Origin: Bifidobacterium cuniculi
Lineage (GTDB): Bacteria > Actinomycetota > Actinomycetes > Actinomycetales > Bifidobacteriaceae
Length of the DNA: 64,000 nt
Direction of reading: 5' to 3'
Assembly: GCF_000741575.1 (NCBI RefSeq)
Contig: NZ_JGYV01000002.1
Location: 1 to 64,000, forward strand
The translations under genes and the position numbers were made by a program. A model generated the notes under the pieces. The model saw nothing but the letters and a program-made list of their open reading frames with translations. It had not been told where the DNA came from and did no database searches. Positions 35,585 through 44,130 of the stretch are shown piece by piece; within the stretch, counting starts at the first letter, position 1, and each line of letters begins with the position of its first letter.

Positions 35585-35622
35585 AGCGCTACGGTGTACG
35601 TAGCGCTACGAATATCGTAGCG
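35585..35622. promoter_or_regulatory. Double TetR-type operator
   Basis: Two interlocked dyads occur: AGCGCTACG-N5-CGTAGCGCT (35585-35607) and CGCTACG-N5-CGTAGCG (35604-35622), with centres 17 bp apart. They lie 60-100 bp upstream of the first YhgE gene, as expected for cooperative binding of two TetR dimers. Confidence 0.65.
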
Positions 35623-35923
35623 GTGAGGTGCCTGGCGGGTGCGGTTGTGCGCTGGAAGGGGAATGGATAAGTGGTGTCAGGCGGCGTGGTGCCGTGCGGG
35701 GCGTGCGAGGAGGCGTGCCGTATGGGCCACGCAGGGAGGCAGACGTGAGGTGCGGCTGTCGGTATGGCTGGGATGAGTTCCTGTGAGGCGGCCAGCCAGG
35801 TGTCCATACGGCGTCCGAAATGTGGAATTTTGGAGGATTCTTGGTTCGCAACCCTTGTGCGGCGCCGCCTCGCTCCCGTAGATTGTGGAGGTACGAAGCG
35901 CAGGGCACCTCCTACGTGCCTGT

Positions 35924-36002
35924 GCGCTCCTGTGTGCGTGCCTCTCCTGGAAATCTCTCGTTTTTCGTGAGAAATCTAGGAGAGGCACGCACGCAGGAGC
36001 GC
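35924..36002. repeat. Nested palindrome (element 3)
   Basis: Outer 25-bp arms (one mismatch) enclose an inner CTCTCG-T5-CGTGAG unit flanked by GAAAT and AAATC. It lies just before the ECF S-component gene in an otherwise gene-free stretch (35623-36039). Confidence 0.72.
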
Positions 36003-36039
36003 GGCGCTACAGACCCGCCACAGACCACAAGGAGTTGCC

Positions 36040-36660
36040 ATGACCCAGGAGATGGCCGCGGGCAGGACCCGCGCCAAGTTGTCCGTATCAGACATGATTA
36101 CCGTCGGCGTGTTTTCGGCGCTGTATTTCTGCATCTGTGGCGTGGCCATGCTCATCGTCAACCTCTGCTTCGGGCTGCCGGGCACCATCCTGCTGCCGGC
36201 GGTCACCGCGCTGCTGGCGGGTCCCGTGTTCATGCTGCTCGCCGCGCGCGTGCGCCGCTTCGGCGCCATCACCGTGATGGGAGTCGTCCTGGGCTTCGTG
36301 CTCTTCCTTGCCGGCCACTTCGCCACCTCGTTGGTCACCGCCATCGTCTTCCCGCTGCTCGCGGACTGCATCGCGCAGGTCGGGCGGCACCGCAACAGGA
36401 TCGCGCTCATGGCCAGCTACGCCGTCTTCTCCTTCGGCTGCGCGGGCCCCATCGTACCCATGTGGATGATGCGCGGCGCCTACGTCGCCAGCCTGCAGCG
36501 CAAGGGCAAGGACACCGCCACCATCGACGCCATCATGGCCAACGTCAACGGTACGTCGCTCGTCGTCGTCATCGTGGCGACCATCGCCTGTGCACTGGTC
36601 GGCGGCTGGCTCGGCCTGCGCATGAACAGGCGCCACTTTGCCAAGGCGGGGGTGGCCTGA
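36040..36660 (+). CDS. ECF transporter substrate-binding (S) component, MptD/Trep_Strep type
   Basis: 206 residues with five or six membrane helices (ITVGVFSALYFCICGVAMLIV and VTALLAGPVFMLLAARV). The MITVGVFSALYF start resembles S components of energy-coupling-factor transporters in the MptD-like group. It would capture a vitamin or other micronutrient, not identifiable from sequence. AAGGAG precedes the ATG. Genes for the T and A components follow. Confidence 0.78.
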   Translation: MTQEMAAGRTRAKLSVSDMITVGVFSALYFCICGVAMLIVNLCFGLPGTILLPAVTALLAGPVFMLLAARVRRFGAITVMGVVLGFVLFLAGHFATSLVTAIVFPLLADCIAQVGRHRNRIALMASYAVFSFGCAGPIVPMWMMRGAYVASLQRKGKDTATIDAIMANVNGTSLVVVIVATIACALVGGWLGLRMNRRHFAKAGVA

Positions 36661-36816
36661 TGGCCGACGCCATGCTGCGGGCCGCCGTGCGGCCGGCATG
36701 GCCGGGGGACGCGGCGGCCGGCGGGCCGTCGGCCGACCTCGCCGGGGAGCCGTCCGCGTCGCGGCATGGCGCGGTCGCCGCCAAGCTGACCGCCGCGCAA
36801 CGCGCCGCCTGTCCGG

Positions 36817-37500
36817 GTGCTGGCGTCGCGCGGGCCGCTCTACCTCGACCCGCGCACCAAGCTGGCCATGGTCGTCAGCTCCAACCTCCTCATGTTCCTG
36901 CACGCGCCGGCCTCCATCGAGGCAGTCGCCGCCGTGCTCTTCGCCGTGCCGCTGCTTGCCGGCCCCAGGCGCGGGACCGGCGTGCGCATGCTCGGCCTGT
37001 ACTTCGGGCTCGTCGCCGTGCAGTTCGCGGTCGCGCCCCTCGTCGGTGCGCTGCCGTGGCTGCACCTGCTTGGCGCCACTGCGGCGGCCCTGTGCATGAT
37101 GCTGCCCTGCATGATCGCCGGCCTGTCCGCGGTGTTGACCACCCGGCCCGGCGACTTCGTGTGCGCCATGCGCCGCATGCACGTGCCCACGGTCGTCGTG
37201 GTGCCCATCGTCGTGCTCATGCGCTTCTTCCCGACCATCCGCCACGACTGGCGGCAGATCCGCCACGCGCAGCGCCTGCGTGGCGGCACCCGCAACCCGC
37301 TGGATGCACTCGACCGCACCCTGGTGCCGCTGCTCATGAACGCCGTCACCGTGGCGCAGGACCTCACCGTCGCCGCCCTGACCAAGGGACTGGGCGCCGA
37401 CGGCCCCGTCACCAGCCTCGCCCAGCTGCGCCTGCGCCTGCGCGACGCCGTCGCGATGGCGCTGTGCGCCGTGCCCGTCGTGCTGGCGCTTTTCCTCTAG
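36817..37500 (+). CDS. ECF transporter transmembrane (T) component, CbiQ family
   Basis: 227 residues from GTG 36817. It begins at LYLDPRTKLAMVVSSNLLMF, the usual first conserved block, and carries the coupling helix motifs RRMHVPTVVVVPIVVLMRFFP and RHAQRLRGG (an ARG-like motif). About five membrane helices. A different frame opens with ATG 36660, overlapping the S-gene stop, and runs to about 36810. The original start may thus have been 36660 with a one-base frameshift. The stop codon is within the following palindrome. Confidence 0.75.
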   Translation: MLASRGPLYLDPRTKLAMVVSSNLLMFLHAPASIEAVAAVLFAVPLLAGPRRGTGVRMLGLYFGLVAVQFAVAPLVGALPWLHLLGATAAALCMMLPCMIAGLSAVLTTRPGDFVCAMRRMHVPTVVVVPIVVLMRFFPTIRHDWRQIRHAQRLRGGTRNPLDALDRTLVPLLMNAVTVAQDLTVAALTKGLGADGPVTSLAQLRLRLRDAVAMALCAVPVVLALFL

Positions 37501-37590
37501 AAATTGTTCATTTTTCTGAACAAAATCTAGGGGCAGGACGCATGCGCGGCCCGCATCCTAGATTTTGTTCAGAAAAATGAACAATTTCTA
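37498..37590. repeat. Nested palindrome (element 4) inside the ECF operon
   Basis: Arms 37498-37530 and 37558-37590 are perfectly complementary. Each contains the mini-palindrome TTGTTCA-T4C-TGAACAA. The centre is a 27-bp GC-rich segment. It begins at the T-gene stop codon TAG and ends about 45 bp before the ATPase gene. Confidence 0.85.
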
Positions 37591-37637
37591 AGGCCAGAAG
37601 GGCAGCGCCACCGCACTCACTTACTTAAGGAGCTGAC

Positions 37638-39083
37638 TTGCCCACCGCCTCGCTCACCGACGTCACCTTCGCCTACGACGGCCGGCCGCCCGCGCTCACG
37701 GACGTCACCGCGACCTTCGCACCCGGCGAATGCGTCATGGTCACGGGACGCTCCGGCTGCGGCAAGACGACCGTCACGCGCCTGCTCAACGGGCTGGCGC
37801 CCGAGCATTTCGCCGGGCGGCTGGACGGCGAGGCGCGCGTCGGCGGGCTCGTCGCGGGGCAGTCGTCGGTCCAGGACTACAACGGCACCGTCGGCTCCGT
37901 CTTCCAGAACCCCAAGACGCAATACTTCCACGCGAACTCCACGGACGAGCTGTCCTTCCCCTGCGAGAACGCGGGACTGCCCTCCGGCGAGATCCACGGT
38001 CGCGTGCGCCGTGCCATCATGCGCTTCGGCATCCCGCACCTGCTTGACCGCAACGTCATGGAACTCTCCGGCGGCCAGCAGCAACAGCTGGCCGTGGCCG
38101 CCGCCACCGTGCTCGACCCGGGCGTGCTCGTCCTCGACGAGCCGACCGGCAACCTCGACGCCGACGCCATGGTGCGCCTGCACGACATGCTCGCCGAACT
38201 CAAGCGCGACGGCGTCACCATCGTCATCGCCGAACACCGGCTCGCCTGGTGCGCCGACCTCGTCGACCGGTATGTGCTCGTGGAGGACGGCCGCATCGCC
38301 GGTTCGTGGGACGCGTGCGAGTTCGCCGCGCTGCCGGCCGAGCGGCGTCGCGAATGGGGATTGCGCGCCCTCGACGTCACGTCGGCGCGCGAGGCGACGG
38401 CACGCCTCGTGGAGCGCGGACTGCCGGGCGGGGAGGGGACGCCGGTGCTGGCCACGCACGACCTCGTCGTCGGCTACGGCCGGCGCGGGCTGCTGCGCCG
38501 GCGCGTCGGCGGCTTCGCGAAGGCGGTGCCCGACCTGCAGCTGTTCGCGGGCCAGATGGTGGGTCTCATGGGCCGCAACGGCGCCGGCAAGTCGACGCTC
38601 GTGCGCACCCTGTGCGGACTGCAGCCGGCGTGCGAAGGGCGGATCGAGCTCGACGGCCGGCCGGCGTCGCGGCGTGCGCTGACGCGGGGCGCCGCGCTCG
38701 TCATGCAGGACGTGCACTACCAGCTCTTCGCCGACAGCGTGCGCGGCGAGCTCATGGCGGAGGTGCGTGACGGTGACGACGGTGACGAGGCGCGTGCGAA
38801 GTGCGACGGGTTGCTGCGCGACCTCGACCTGCTCGACCTGGCGGACCGTCACCCCATGAGCCTGTCCGGCGGCCAGCAGCAGCGGCTGGCGATTGCGACC
38901 GCCCTCATGGCAGGCAAGCGTTTCGTGGTGCTCGACGAACCCACCAGCGGCCTCGACCACGCCCACATGATGCAGGTCGGCCGCCTGCTGCGCCGCCTCG
39001 CCGACCGCAGCGTGGCTGTGCTGGTCGTCACGCATGACGACGAGCTGGTGGCGCAGTGGTGTGACGGGGTGGTCGCCCTCTGA
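37638..39083 (+). CDS. ECF transporter ATPase, two fused A domains
   Basis: 481 residues holding two ABC ATPase domains. The first has Walker A GRSGCGKTT, LSGGQQQQ and Walker B VLVLDEPTGNLD; the second has GRNGAGKST, LSGGQQQR and VVLDEPTSGLD. Each has a switch His (IAEHR, VTHDD). Q-loops VFQNPKTQYF and VMQDVHYQLF are of ECF type. It powers the S and T components just upstream. The start is TTG 37638, 7 nt after AAGGAG. The fused form replaces EcfA1 plus EcfA2. Confidence 0.85.
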   Translation: MPTASLTDVTFAYDGRPPALTDVTATFAPGECVMVTGRSGCGKTTVTRLLNGLAPEHFAGRLDGEARVGGLVAGQSSVQDYNGTVGSVFQNPKTQYFHANSTDELSFPCENAGLPSGEIHGRVRRAIMRFGIPHLLDRNVMELSGGQQQQLAVAAATVLDPGVLVLDEPTGNLDADAMVRLHDMLAELKRDGVTIVIAEHRLAWCADLVDRYVLVEDGRIAGSWDACEFAALPAERRREWGLRALDVTSAREATARLVERGLPGGEGTPVLATHDLVVGYGRRGLLRRRVGGFAKAVPDLQLFAGQMVGLMGRNGAGKSTLVRTLCGLQPACEGRIELDGRPASRRALTRGAALVMQDVHYQLFADSVRGELMAEVRDGDDGDEARAKCDGLLRDLDLLDLADRHPMSLSGGQQQRLAIATALMAGKRFVVLDEPTSGLDHAHMMQVGRLLRRLADRSVAVLVVTHDDELVAQWCDGVVAL

Positions 39084-39115
39084 AGAAATTGTTCATTTTT
39101 TGAACAAAATCTTCA
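39081..39115. repeat. Single-arm hairpin of the TTGTTCA family (element 5)
   Basis: TGAAGAAATTGTTCA pairs with TGAACAAAATCTTCA around T4. It begins at the ATPase stop and ends at the stop of the convergent pseudogene, so it is shared as terminator by both. Confidence 0.8.
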
Positions 39116-39607
39116 CTCGGCAAGTTCGTCCAGGAAGGCGCCCGTTGCCGGGTCGCGTCCGTCGCGGGCGATGGGTTGCGGGTCTGCTGACGTCTCGCCG
39201 GTGCTGGGGTCCAGGGCCACCGAGCCGGGGTCGGGCACCAAGCGGAGGTGCCCCCAGGTCGACGCTCACCTGGCAGCGGTGCACCAGCGCGCCGACGATG
39301 CCCTCGACGGCGGTCTCCAAGCGGTTCACGGGCAGGTCGAGTCCGTGGGCGAAATCGTTGCCCCAGCCCATCGCCACCACGCCGAGCGGCTTGTCCGTGC
39401 CGCCCACCACCACGAGGCAGTCGCAGTCGTTCCAGCGGTCGCGTGCGATGCGCAGTGAGTCGTCGTAGCTGGTTCGATTGCGGTGAAGCCATGGTCGTGG
39501 CCGGCCTGCCCGAGCAGTTCGAATACGCGGGTGCCGTACTTCGCACCGGCGCCTTTCGCGGCAGAGGGGTTGCCGATCACGGCAACGGTCAGGTCCTCGC
39601 TCTTCAT
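39113..39607 (-). pseudogene. Decayed diacylglycerol/lipid kinase (YegS/DagK-like)
   Basis: ATG 39607 opens MKSEDLTVAVIGNPSAAKGAG, the nucleotide-binding start of DAGK-type kinases. Similarity continues in another frame with DCLVVVGGTDKPLG, WGNDFAHGLDLP and VSVDLG, then in a third frame with LVPDPGSVALDPSTGET to the stop. At least two frameshifts occur, the GGDG loop and following region are shortened, and only about 165 codons remain of 300 or more. Confidence 0.7.
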
Positions 39608-39676
39608 GGTTGGTTAGGGTAGTCGGATTGGCGGCCCGACGCACATGCCGGGTGCCCAAATTCAGCTGCGGGGTGG

Positions 39677-40447
39677 TCAGTCGAGGACGAACTCGACGGG
39701 GACGCCAGCGGCTTGCTCGAAGTGCAGCATCGCCACGCCCGTGTTGACCTTCGCCAACAGGCCGCCGACGTCCGTCACGCGGACGGTGTGCGTTTCGGCA
39801 GGGCCTGCCGTCGGGGCGAAGCGCACGTTCTGGCGGTTGAGGGCGGACGGCGCCAGCTGCACACCCTCCATGCCGGCCGCGAACCAGTCGGGGAGGGCAT
39901 CCGGGTCGGTGCCGTCGGCCAGCAGGTCGGCGATGGGCTTGGACCGGTGCGGATGGCCGGGACGAAGGGCGTGGCCGAGGGTGATGGCGATGTGGAAGCG
40001 TGCGGCGGCGTCGGTAAGGGCATCCACGTCGACGGGCTCCGCGGAGTGTTCGACGAAGGCGTCGAACTCCTCGCTTTCCGCGCCGATTGTCCTGTCGGCG
40101 GTTTCGATGACGCCGCCCGCCCAGCACGTATCCAGGCCGTGCCCGGTCAAGGCAAGCACCAGCGTCTCGCCCGCATGGCCGGTCGCGCGCAGGCCTTCGG
40201 GGGTGGCCGGCGAGGCCAGGATCACGCAGGCGGGCACATCCTTGAAACGGCCGTAGTAGCTCACCTTGTCGAACCGGGCGTCGAAGGCGGTGCCGTCGGC
40301 AGCCGCGAACTGCATGGAGACCTGCGTCTCGCCCGCGACGGCTTCTGCGACGAGTGCCTCCACGGTCGCACGTTCCGCGGCCGTCAGGGCCTCGCCCGTG
40401 TATGCGCGCGTGGAGTGGCGCCGTTTCATGGCATCAAGGGTATCCAT
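39677..40447 (-). CDS. Nitroreductase-family protein
   Basis: 256 residues, beginning MDTLDAMKRRHSTRAYTGEALT, the FMN-binding RRSxRxY start of nitroreductases. Later segments (GHGLDTCWAGG and AARFHIAITLGHA) match the usual central motifs. Its substrate is unknown. AGGAAGG lies 6 nt before ATG 40447. A perfect 18-bp palindrome sits just upstream, suggesting a dedicated repressor. Confidence 0.8.
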   Translation of the reverse strand: MDTLDAMKRRHSTRAYTGEALTAAERATVEALVAEAVAGETQVSMQFAAADGTAFDARFDKVSYYGRFKDVPACVILASPATPEGLRATGHAGETLVLALTGHGLDTCWAGGVIETADRTIGAESEEFDAFVEHSAEPVDVDALTDAAARFHIAITLGHALRPGHPHRSKPIADLLADGTDPDALPDWFAAGMEGVQLAPSALNRQNVRFAPTAGPAETHTVRVTDVGGLLAKVNTGVAMLHFEQAAGVPVEFVLD

Positions 40448-40470
40448 GTTTTTCCTTCCTGTACGATTTC

Positions 40471-40488
40471 GCATGATGTGCATCATGC
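40471..40488. promoter_or_regulatory. Operator-like palindrome upstream of the nitroreductase
   Basis: GCATGATG-TG-CATCATGC is a perfect 8-bp dyad, 24-41 bp upstream of ATG 40447. The rest of 40489-40688 shows no gene that I can support. Confidence 0.45.
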
Positions 40489-40688
40489 GCATCGCAAGAA
40501 CGTCGCGGCATGTGTGAGGCCTTCATATTGTAGCTTGGGCGGCGGTGGGATGCATGCGCACGCCCGGCAGGGGCCTGAACGCCGCCGATGATTCACGGGA
40601 AGGCATCCACGCGGTGGCGTACCGCAGCATGGTCATCTTTCCGGCAGGTGGCGCATCGTGCCGTCGGCCGGATGGCGCTTACGGAAAA

Positions 40689-40718
40689 ACCGGCTTCCCG
40701 AATCATCGGGAAGCCGGT
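40689..40718 (-). terminator. Terminator of the acidic membrane protein gene
   Basis: 13-bp perfect arms (ACCGGCTTCCCGA) with a 4-nt loop. On the minus strand they are followed by a T5 run. Confidence 0.82.
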
Positions 40719-40749
40719 CCAAGATGGTCGTCCGTCAGGCCATGACGCC

Positions 40750-41427
40750 CTACAGCGCCAGGAAGCTGGAGGTGGCGGTGTCGGAGGAGTCCTTGTCCGA
40801 GCCGGAGGAATCCTTGTCGGTGGTGTCGTCGCCGTCGGATTGCTCGCCATCCTGCGGGGCCTGCTGGTCCGGGGCGATCATGCCGCGCTTGCCGCGCATG
40901 CCGCCGCGGCCGCCCATGTCATCGAAATCCATGTCGCCGAAGCCCATCTCGCCATCCGCGTCCGAGCCGTCCTGGCCCAGCTGGCCTTGCATGTCCTCCG
41001 GCAGGGAAGGCCTGGAATCGGAGTCGCCTTCGGCCATGTGCCAAGAGTGGGTGCGGTCGTTCGAGCCGTTGACGGCGTTCGCGATCGCGGTGCCCGCCAC
41101 GCCGGCGGCCAGGCCGCAGGCCAGGGAGATGCCGACCACGAAGGCGATCATCTTGTTGCTCAGCTTGTCGTGCACGCGGGTCGCGGCCGTCGCGCCGTCG
41201 CCCGCAGGGGGTTCCGGGGCGGCGTACTGCGGTTGCTCGGCCTGCTGCGCGTACTGCTGGCCGGCGTTCCGGCCTGCCTCCTGGGCGAAGACGTAGGGAC
41301 GCTCGTAGCCCTGCGCGCCTGTCGGCTGCGCAGTCGTCTCGATGCGCTTGGTCGCCGGCGCCATGGTCTCGGTCGGCTGCTCGTCGTTGGTGAAGTTGTT
41401 CAGGTTGCTGTTGTTCTGGTTGGCCAT
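40750..41427 (-). CDS. Single-pass membrane protein with acidic exterior, unknown function
   Basis: 225 residues. A Gln/Asn/Thr-rich cytoplasmic part (about 90 residues) precedes one membrane helix (MIAFVVGISLACGLAAGVAG). An acidic exterior domain follows, with Met/Gly/Asp-rich EMGFGDMDFDDMGG and a C-terminal Ser/Asp-rich tail. No family is recognised. The start ATG 41427 has GAAGGAG upstream. The Asp/Met pattern could bind a metal, but no defined motif is present. Confidence 0.7.
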   Translation of the reverse strand: MANQNNSNLNNFTNDEQPTETMAPATKRIETTAQPTGAQGYERPYVFAQEAGRNAGQQYAQQAEQPQYAAPEPPAGDGATAATRVHDKLSNKMIAFVVGISLACGLAAGVAGTAIANAVNGSNDRTHSWHMAEGDSDSRPSLPEDMQGQLGQDGSDADGEMGFGDMDFDDMGGRGGMRGKRGMIAPDQQAPQDGEQSDGDDTTDKDSSGSDKDSSDTATSSFLAL

Positions 41428-41646
41428 TGCCACTCCTTCAAGACTCTCGGAACTCTCAGTTCCCCGTTCGTGATGGATACCAGTACACCAAGCGAGCATG
41501 CAATCCGGCTGCAAGGCAACCAAAAGGTAGCTGCCGGCTCGCTGAGAACAGGCTGGCAACCAGGTGAAGGAGTTGTGCGCAAGGTACGAAGACGACTCTC
41601 CGAAGCCAATCTCGCCGAAAAAGGGGGATTCAGGCGCCGCCTGACC

Positions 41647-43815
41647 TCACCGCAGCTCGCCCTCGTGCCTTGTGGCGGACAGGAACACCGGTGCACCATC
41701 CTCGTCGCGCACGAAATGCAGCCGGTACTGCCCATGGATCGTGGCACGGAAGATGGGTCGCCCTTGCTCATCGCGCCGCTGCGGGTTGTCGCCGCCCGGA
41801 CCCGTGCGCAGGGCGTGCAGTTCCAGGCCCCGCAAGTCGTCGTCCAGCCGGCACGCCACCGCCAGCATGGTGCGCAGCAGCGAGTTGCGGGCCATGTCCG
41901 GGCAGGCATCCACCGAGTCGAAGAACCCGCCGCCGTAGCCCCAGGAATCGGGCAGCGGATGGCGCCGGCGGTCCTCGGGACTCATCTGCAGGATTGCCGT
42001 CGCGCGCAGTTCCCAGTCCATGCGGTCGGCAGGCGTGGCGAAGCGCTCCCGGAACGGCGCCAGCACATCGCTGGCCTCGACCGTACGTGCATAGTCGCGG
42101 TTGTGCTGCCGCAGCCGCTGGTTGGTCTCCTCGAGTTCGCGGTTCGTGCGGGCCAGCCGGTCCGCACGGCTGCGCGCATCCCGCAACTGCGCATGCAACC
42201 GCCCGATGGCGCTCCGCGCATCCTCCACGCTGCCGACGGACTCGAGCAGTCGTTCGACGGGCAGCTCGGCGAGGGTATGCGGACCCTGCAGACGCTCCAC
42301 CCAGTCGAAGGCCCCGGCCGGCCCGAGCCAGGAGGGGCCGCCGTCGAGTATGGACGGCGCCGGCACGACGGGCATTGCCGGGTCGGGCACGGCAAACTGC
42401 CAGCCGTCGGCGCCGTGGTTACGGATATGCAAGGCGACCGTGGCCCCCTCGGGCACGACCGGCCGCAGGTCGGTGTCCGCGGAGTGCGGCGTGCCGTCGA
42501 GCAGTTCGGCGGCGGTCACGGCGACGCTGACGGCATCCTGGCCTGCGGCGGCGGGGAACAGTTCGACGCGCATGCGGTCGTCGAAGACACGCACCGCGCG
42601 GCCGAGCACGGTGCTGCCCGGCGCGTAGGCGGCGACGGCGCTGCGGCCGTCGCGCCAGCGCAGTTCGGGCGTGAAGTCGGTGCTGCCGGTCCGCACGGTG
42701 CCATGCAGCCGCTGGCCGACGGCGAACAGCCGCACGGTCGGCAGCTGCGCCTCCTCGACGATGGCGCGGCTGTCGAAAGCCAAGGTGTGCCGCGCATCGT
42801 CCTGCAGCACGACGCGCGAGCCGACGATCTGGCGGACGGTCGCCTTGGCCGGCCGGGCGGCGGGCGCGGCAGCCGCAGTGCCGGCCGCTGTATAGCCGCC
42901 GGCGTAGATGAAGCCGAGCAGTGTCTCGATGACCTGCTCCGTGGCGTGACGGCCGTCGGCTTGCGACCGCGGGAAGATGCGCGGGTGACGGTCGCCGGCG
43001 ACCACGCGCACGGCGCCGTTCCACGCGCGCAGTTCCGGCGGCAGGGCGGTGGTGACGGTGCGGGTGACGGTAGGGTCGTCGATCTCGATGATATCCGCGC
43101 GGCCGTCGGTGGCTTCCAGGATGGCGTCGACGTCGACGATCGGCACGCCGGTGGCATTGGGGGCGGTGACGAGGACCAGGGGGCGGCGATGGGACCTGAT
43201 GTGGTCGATGGCGGCCTGGGCATGGGCGGCGTCGACGGTGACGTGCGGATGGTCGGGGCCGAGCTGCAGGGCAGGGGGTGCGGATCTGGTTGGGGACATG
43301 GCCAGCGGGGTGCGCTGCGGATCGGCGGGGGAGCGGGATTGCCCGGGTGGCATGGCCGGCGTGGTGCGGGAGGCGAACCGGCGTAGGGCGTGGGCGATGT
43401 CCTGCACCAGTTGCTGCGGATCGTCCTGCCATCTGACGATCCGGGTGGCGCTGGGGTGGTCGATCCAGCGATCGTCGGTGGGGAAGATTCGCGCGGCGCC
43501 GCCGTAGGGGGCGACGGTGCCGAGGGAGCCGGTCTGACGGAGCGATTGGATGGCATCGCCTGCGATGAGCGTGACGTCGGCTTCGTCGCCGATCTCGTTC
43601 AGGACGGCAGGCAGCGGGTTGGGTGAGTTGGGCCGTCGTGTGAGCAGGACGGTCGGCAGCGGACGCTGGGAACGGTTGAGCCAGATGACGAGCTGGGATG
43701 CGTCCAGGCCGTTGCGCAGGGTCTGTCCGTGGAAGGGGGAGTGCCGGGGTACCGGGCGTGCGGGGGTGGCGGGGTCGGTGCTGGCATCGGTGCGTGTGCG
43801 GTGTCGTTTGGCCAT
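41647..43815 (-). CDS. Large protein of unknown function with coiled coil and RelE-like end
   Basis: 722 residues, no signal peptide or membrane helix. The N-terminal third recalls uncharacterised actinobacterial proteins with VAPYGGAARIFP. The middle contains a beta-rich stretch (RLFAVGQRLHGTVRTG) that could be an OB/S1-like fold. A coiled coil follows (LRDARSRADRLARTNRELEE). The last 100 residues end GQYRLHFVRDEDGAPVFLSA, resembling the core strands of RelE/ParE-type folds, but catalytic residues cannot be assigned. ATG 43815 is preceded by GAGGCG. Function unknown. Confidence 0.6.
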   Translation of the reverse strand: MAKRHRTRTDASTDPATPARPVPRHSPFHGQTLRNGLDASQLVIWLNRSQRPLPTVLLTRRPNSPNPLPAVLNEIGDEADVTLIAGDAIQSLRQTGSLGTVAPYGGAARIFPTDDRWIDHPSATRIVRWQDDPQQLVQDIAHALRRFASRTTPAMPPGQSRSPADPQRTPLAMSPTRSAPPALQLGPDHPHVTVDAAHAQAAIDHIRSHRRPLVLVTAPNATGVPIVDVDAILEATDGRADIIEIDDPTVTRTVTTALPPELRAWNGAVRVVAGDRHPRIFPRSQADGRHATEQVIETLLGFIYAGGYTAAGTAAAAPAARPAKATVRQIVGSRVVLQDDARHTLAFDSRAIVEEAQLPTVRLFAVGQRLHGTVRTGSTDFTPELRWRDGRSAVAAYAPGSTVLGRAVRVFDDRMRVELFPAAAGQDAVSVAVTAAELLDGTPHSADTDLRPVVPEGATVALHIRNHGADGWQFAVPDPAMPVVPAPSILDGGPSWLGPAGAFDWVERLQGPHTLAELPVERLLESVGSVEDARSAIGRLHAQLRDARSRADRLARTNRELEETNQRLRQHNRDYARTVEASDVLAPFRERFATPADRMDWELRATAILQMSPEDRRRHPLPDSWGYGGGFFDSVDACPDMARNSLLRTMLAVACRLDDDLRGLELHALRTGPGGDNPQRRDEQGRPIFRATIHGQYRLHFVRDEDGAPVFLSATRHEGELR

Positions 43816-43871
43816 GGCTCGCCTCCTCGTGTGCCAATGGTCGTCGTTGGTGGGTTCCCATTGTACCGGAT

Positions 43872-43909
43872 GCAAAAAGCCCTTGGAGCCATTGGTTCCA
43901 AGGGCTTGC
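43872..43909 (-). terminator. Terminator of tRNA-Lys
   Basis: AAGCCCTTGGAACC pairs with GGCTCCAAGGGCTT on the minus strand and is followed by TTTTTGC. It starts 3 nt after the tRNA. Confidence 0.8.
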
Positions 43910-43911
43910 GG

Positions 43912-43984
43912 TACCCCCCGTGGGATTCGAACCCACAACCCACGACTTAAAAGGACGCTGCTCTAACCGTTGAGCTAGAGGGGC
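43912..43984 (-). tRNA. tRNA-Lys (anticodon TTT)
   Basis: 73-nt cloverleaf on the minus strand: acceptor GCCCCTC/GGGGGGT, D stem GCTC/GAGC, anticodon loop CTTTTAA, T arm GTGGG-TTCGAAT-CCCAC, discriminator A. CCA is not encoded. The anticodon stem (GCGTC/GTCGT) has one T-T mismatch and one G-T pair. Confidence 0.92.
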
Positions 43985-44130
43985 ATACGAGGCGTCATTA
44001 TACAACAACCCTACCCACCCGTGCAACCGGACGCGCCGATGTCGCGCTGCCCGGCGATTGGTCCGTCGAGGCGGCAGCGCCGTAGAATGTGACCGGACCA
44101 TCCGTCACATTGGACGCAAAGGGGCGCATC

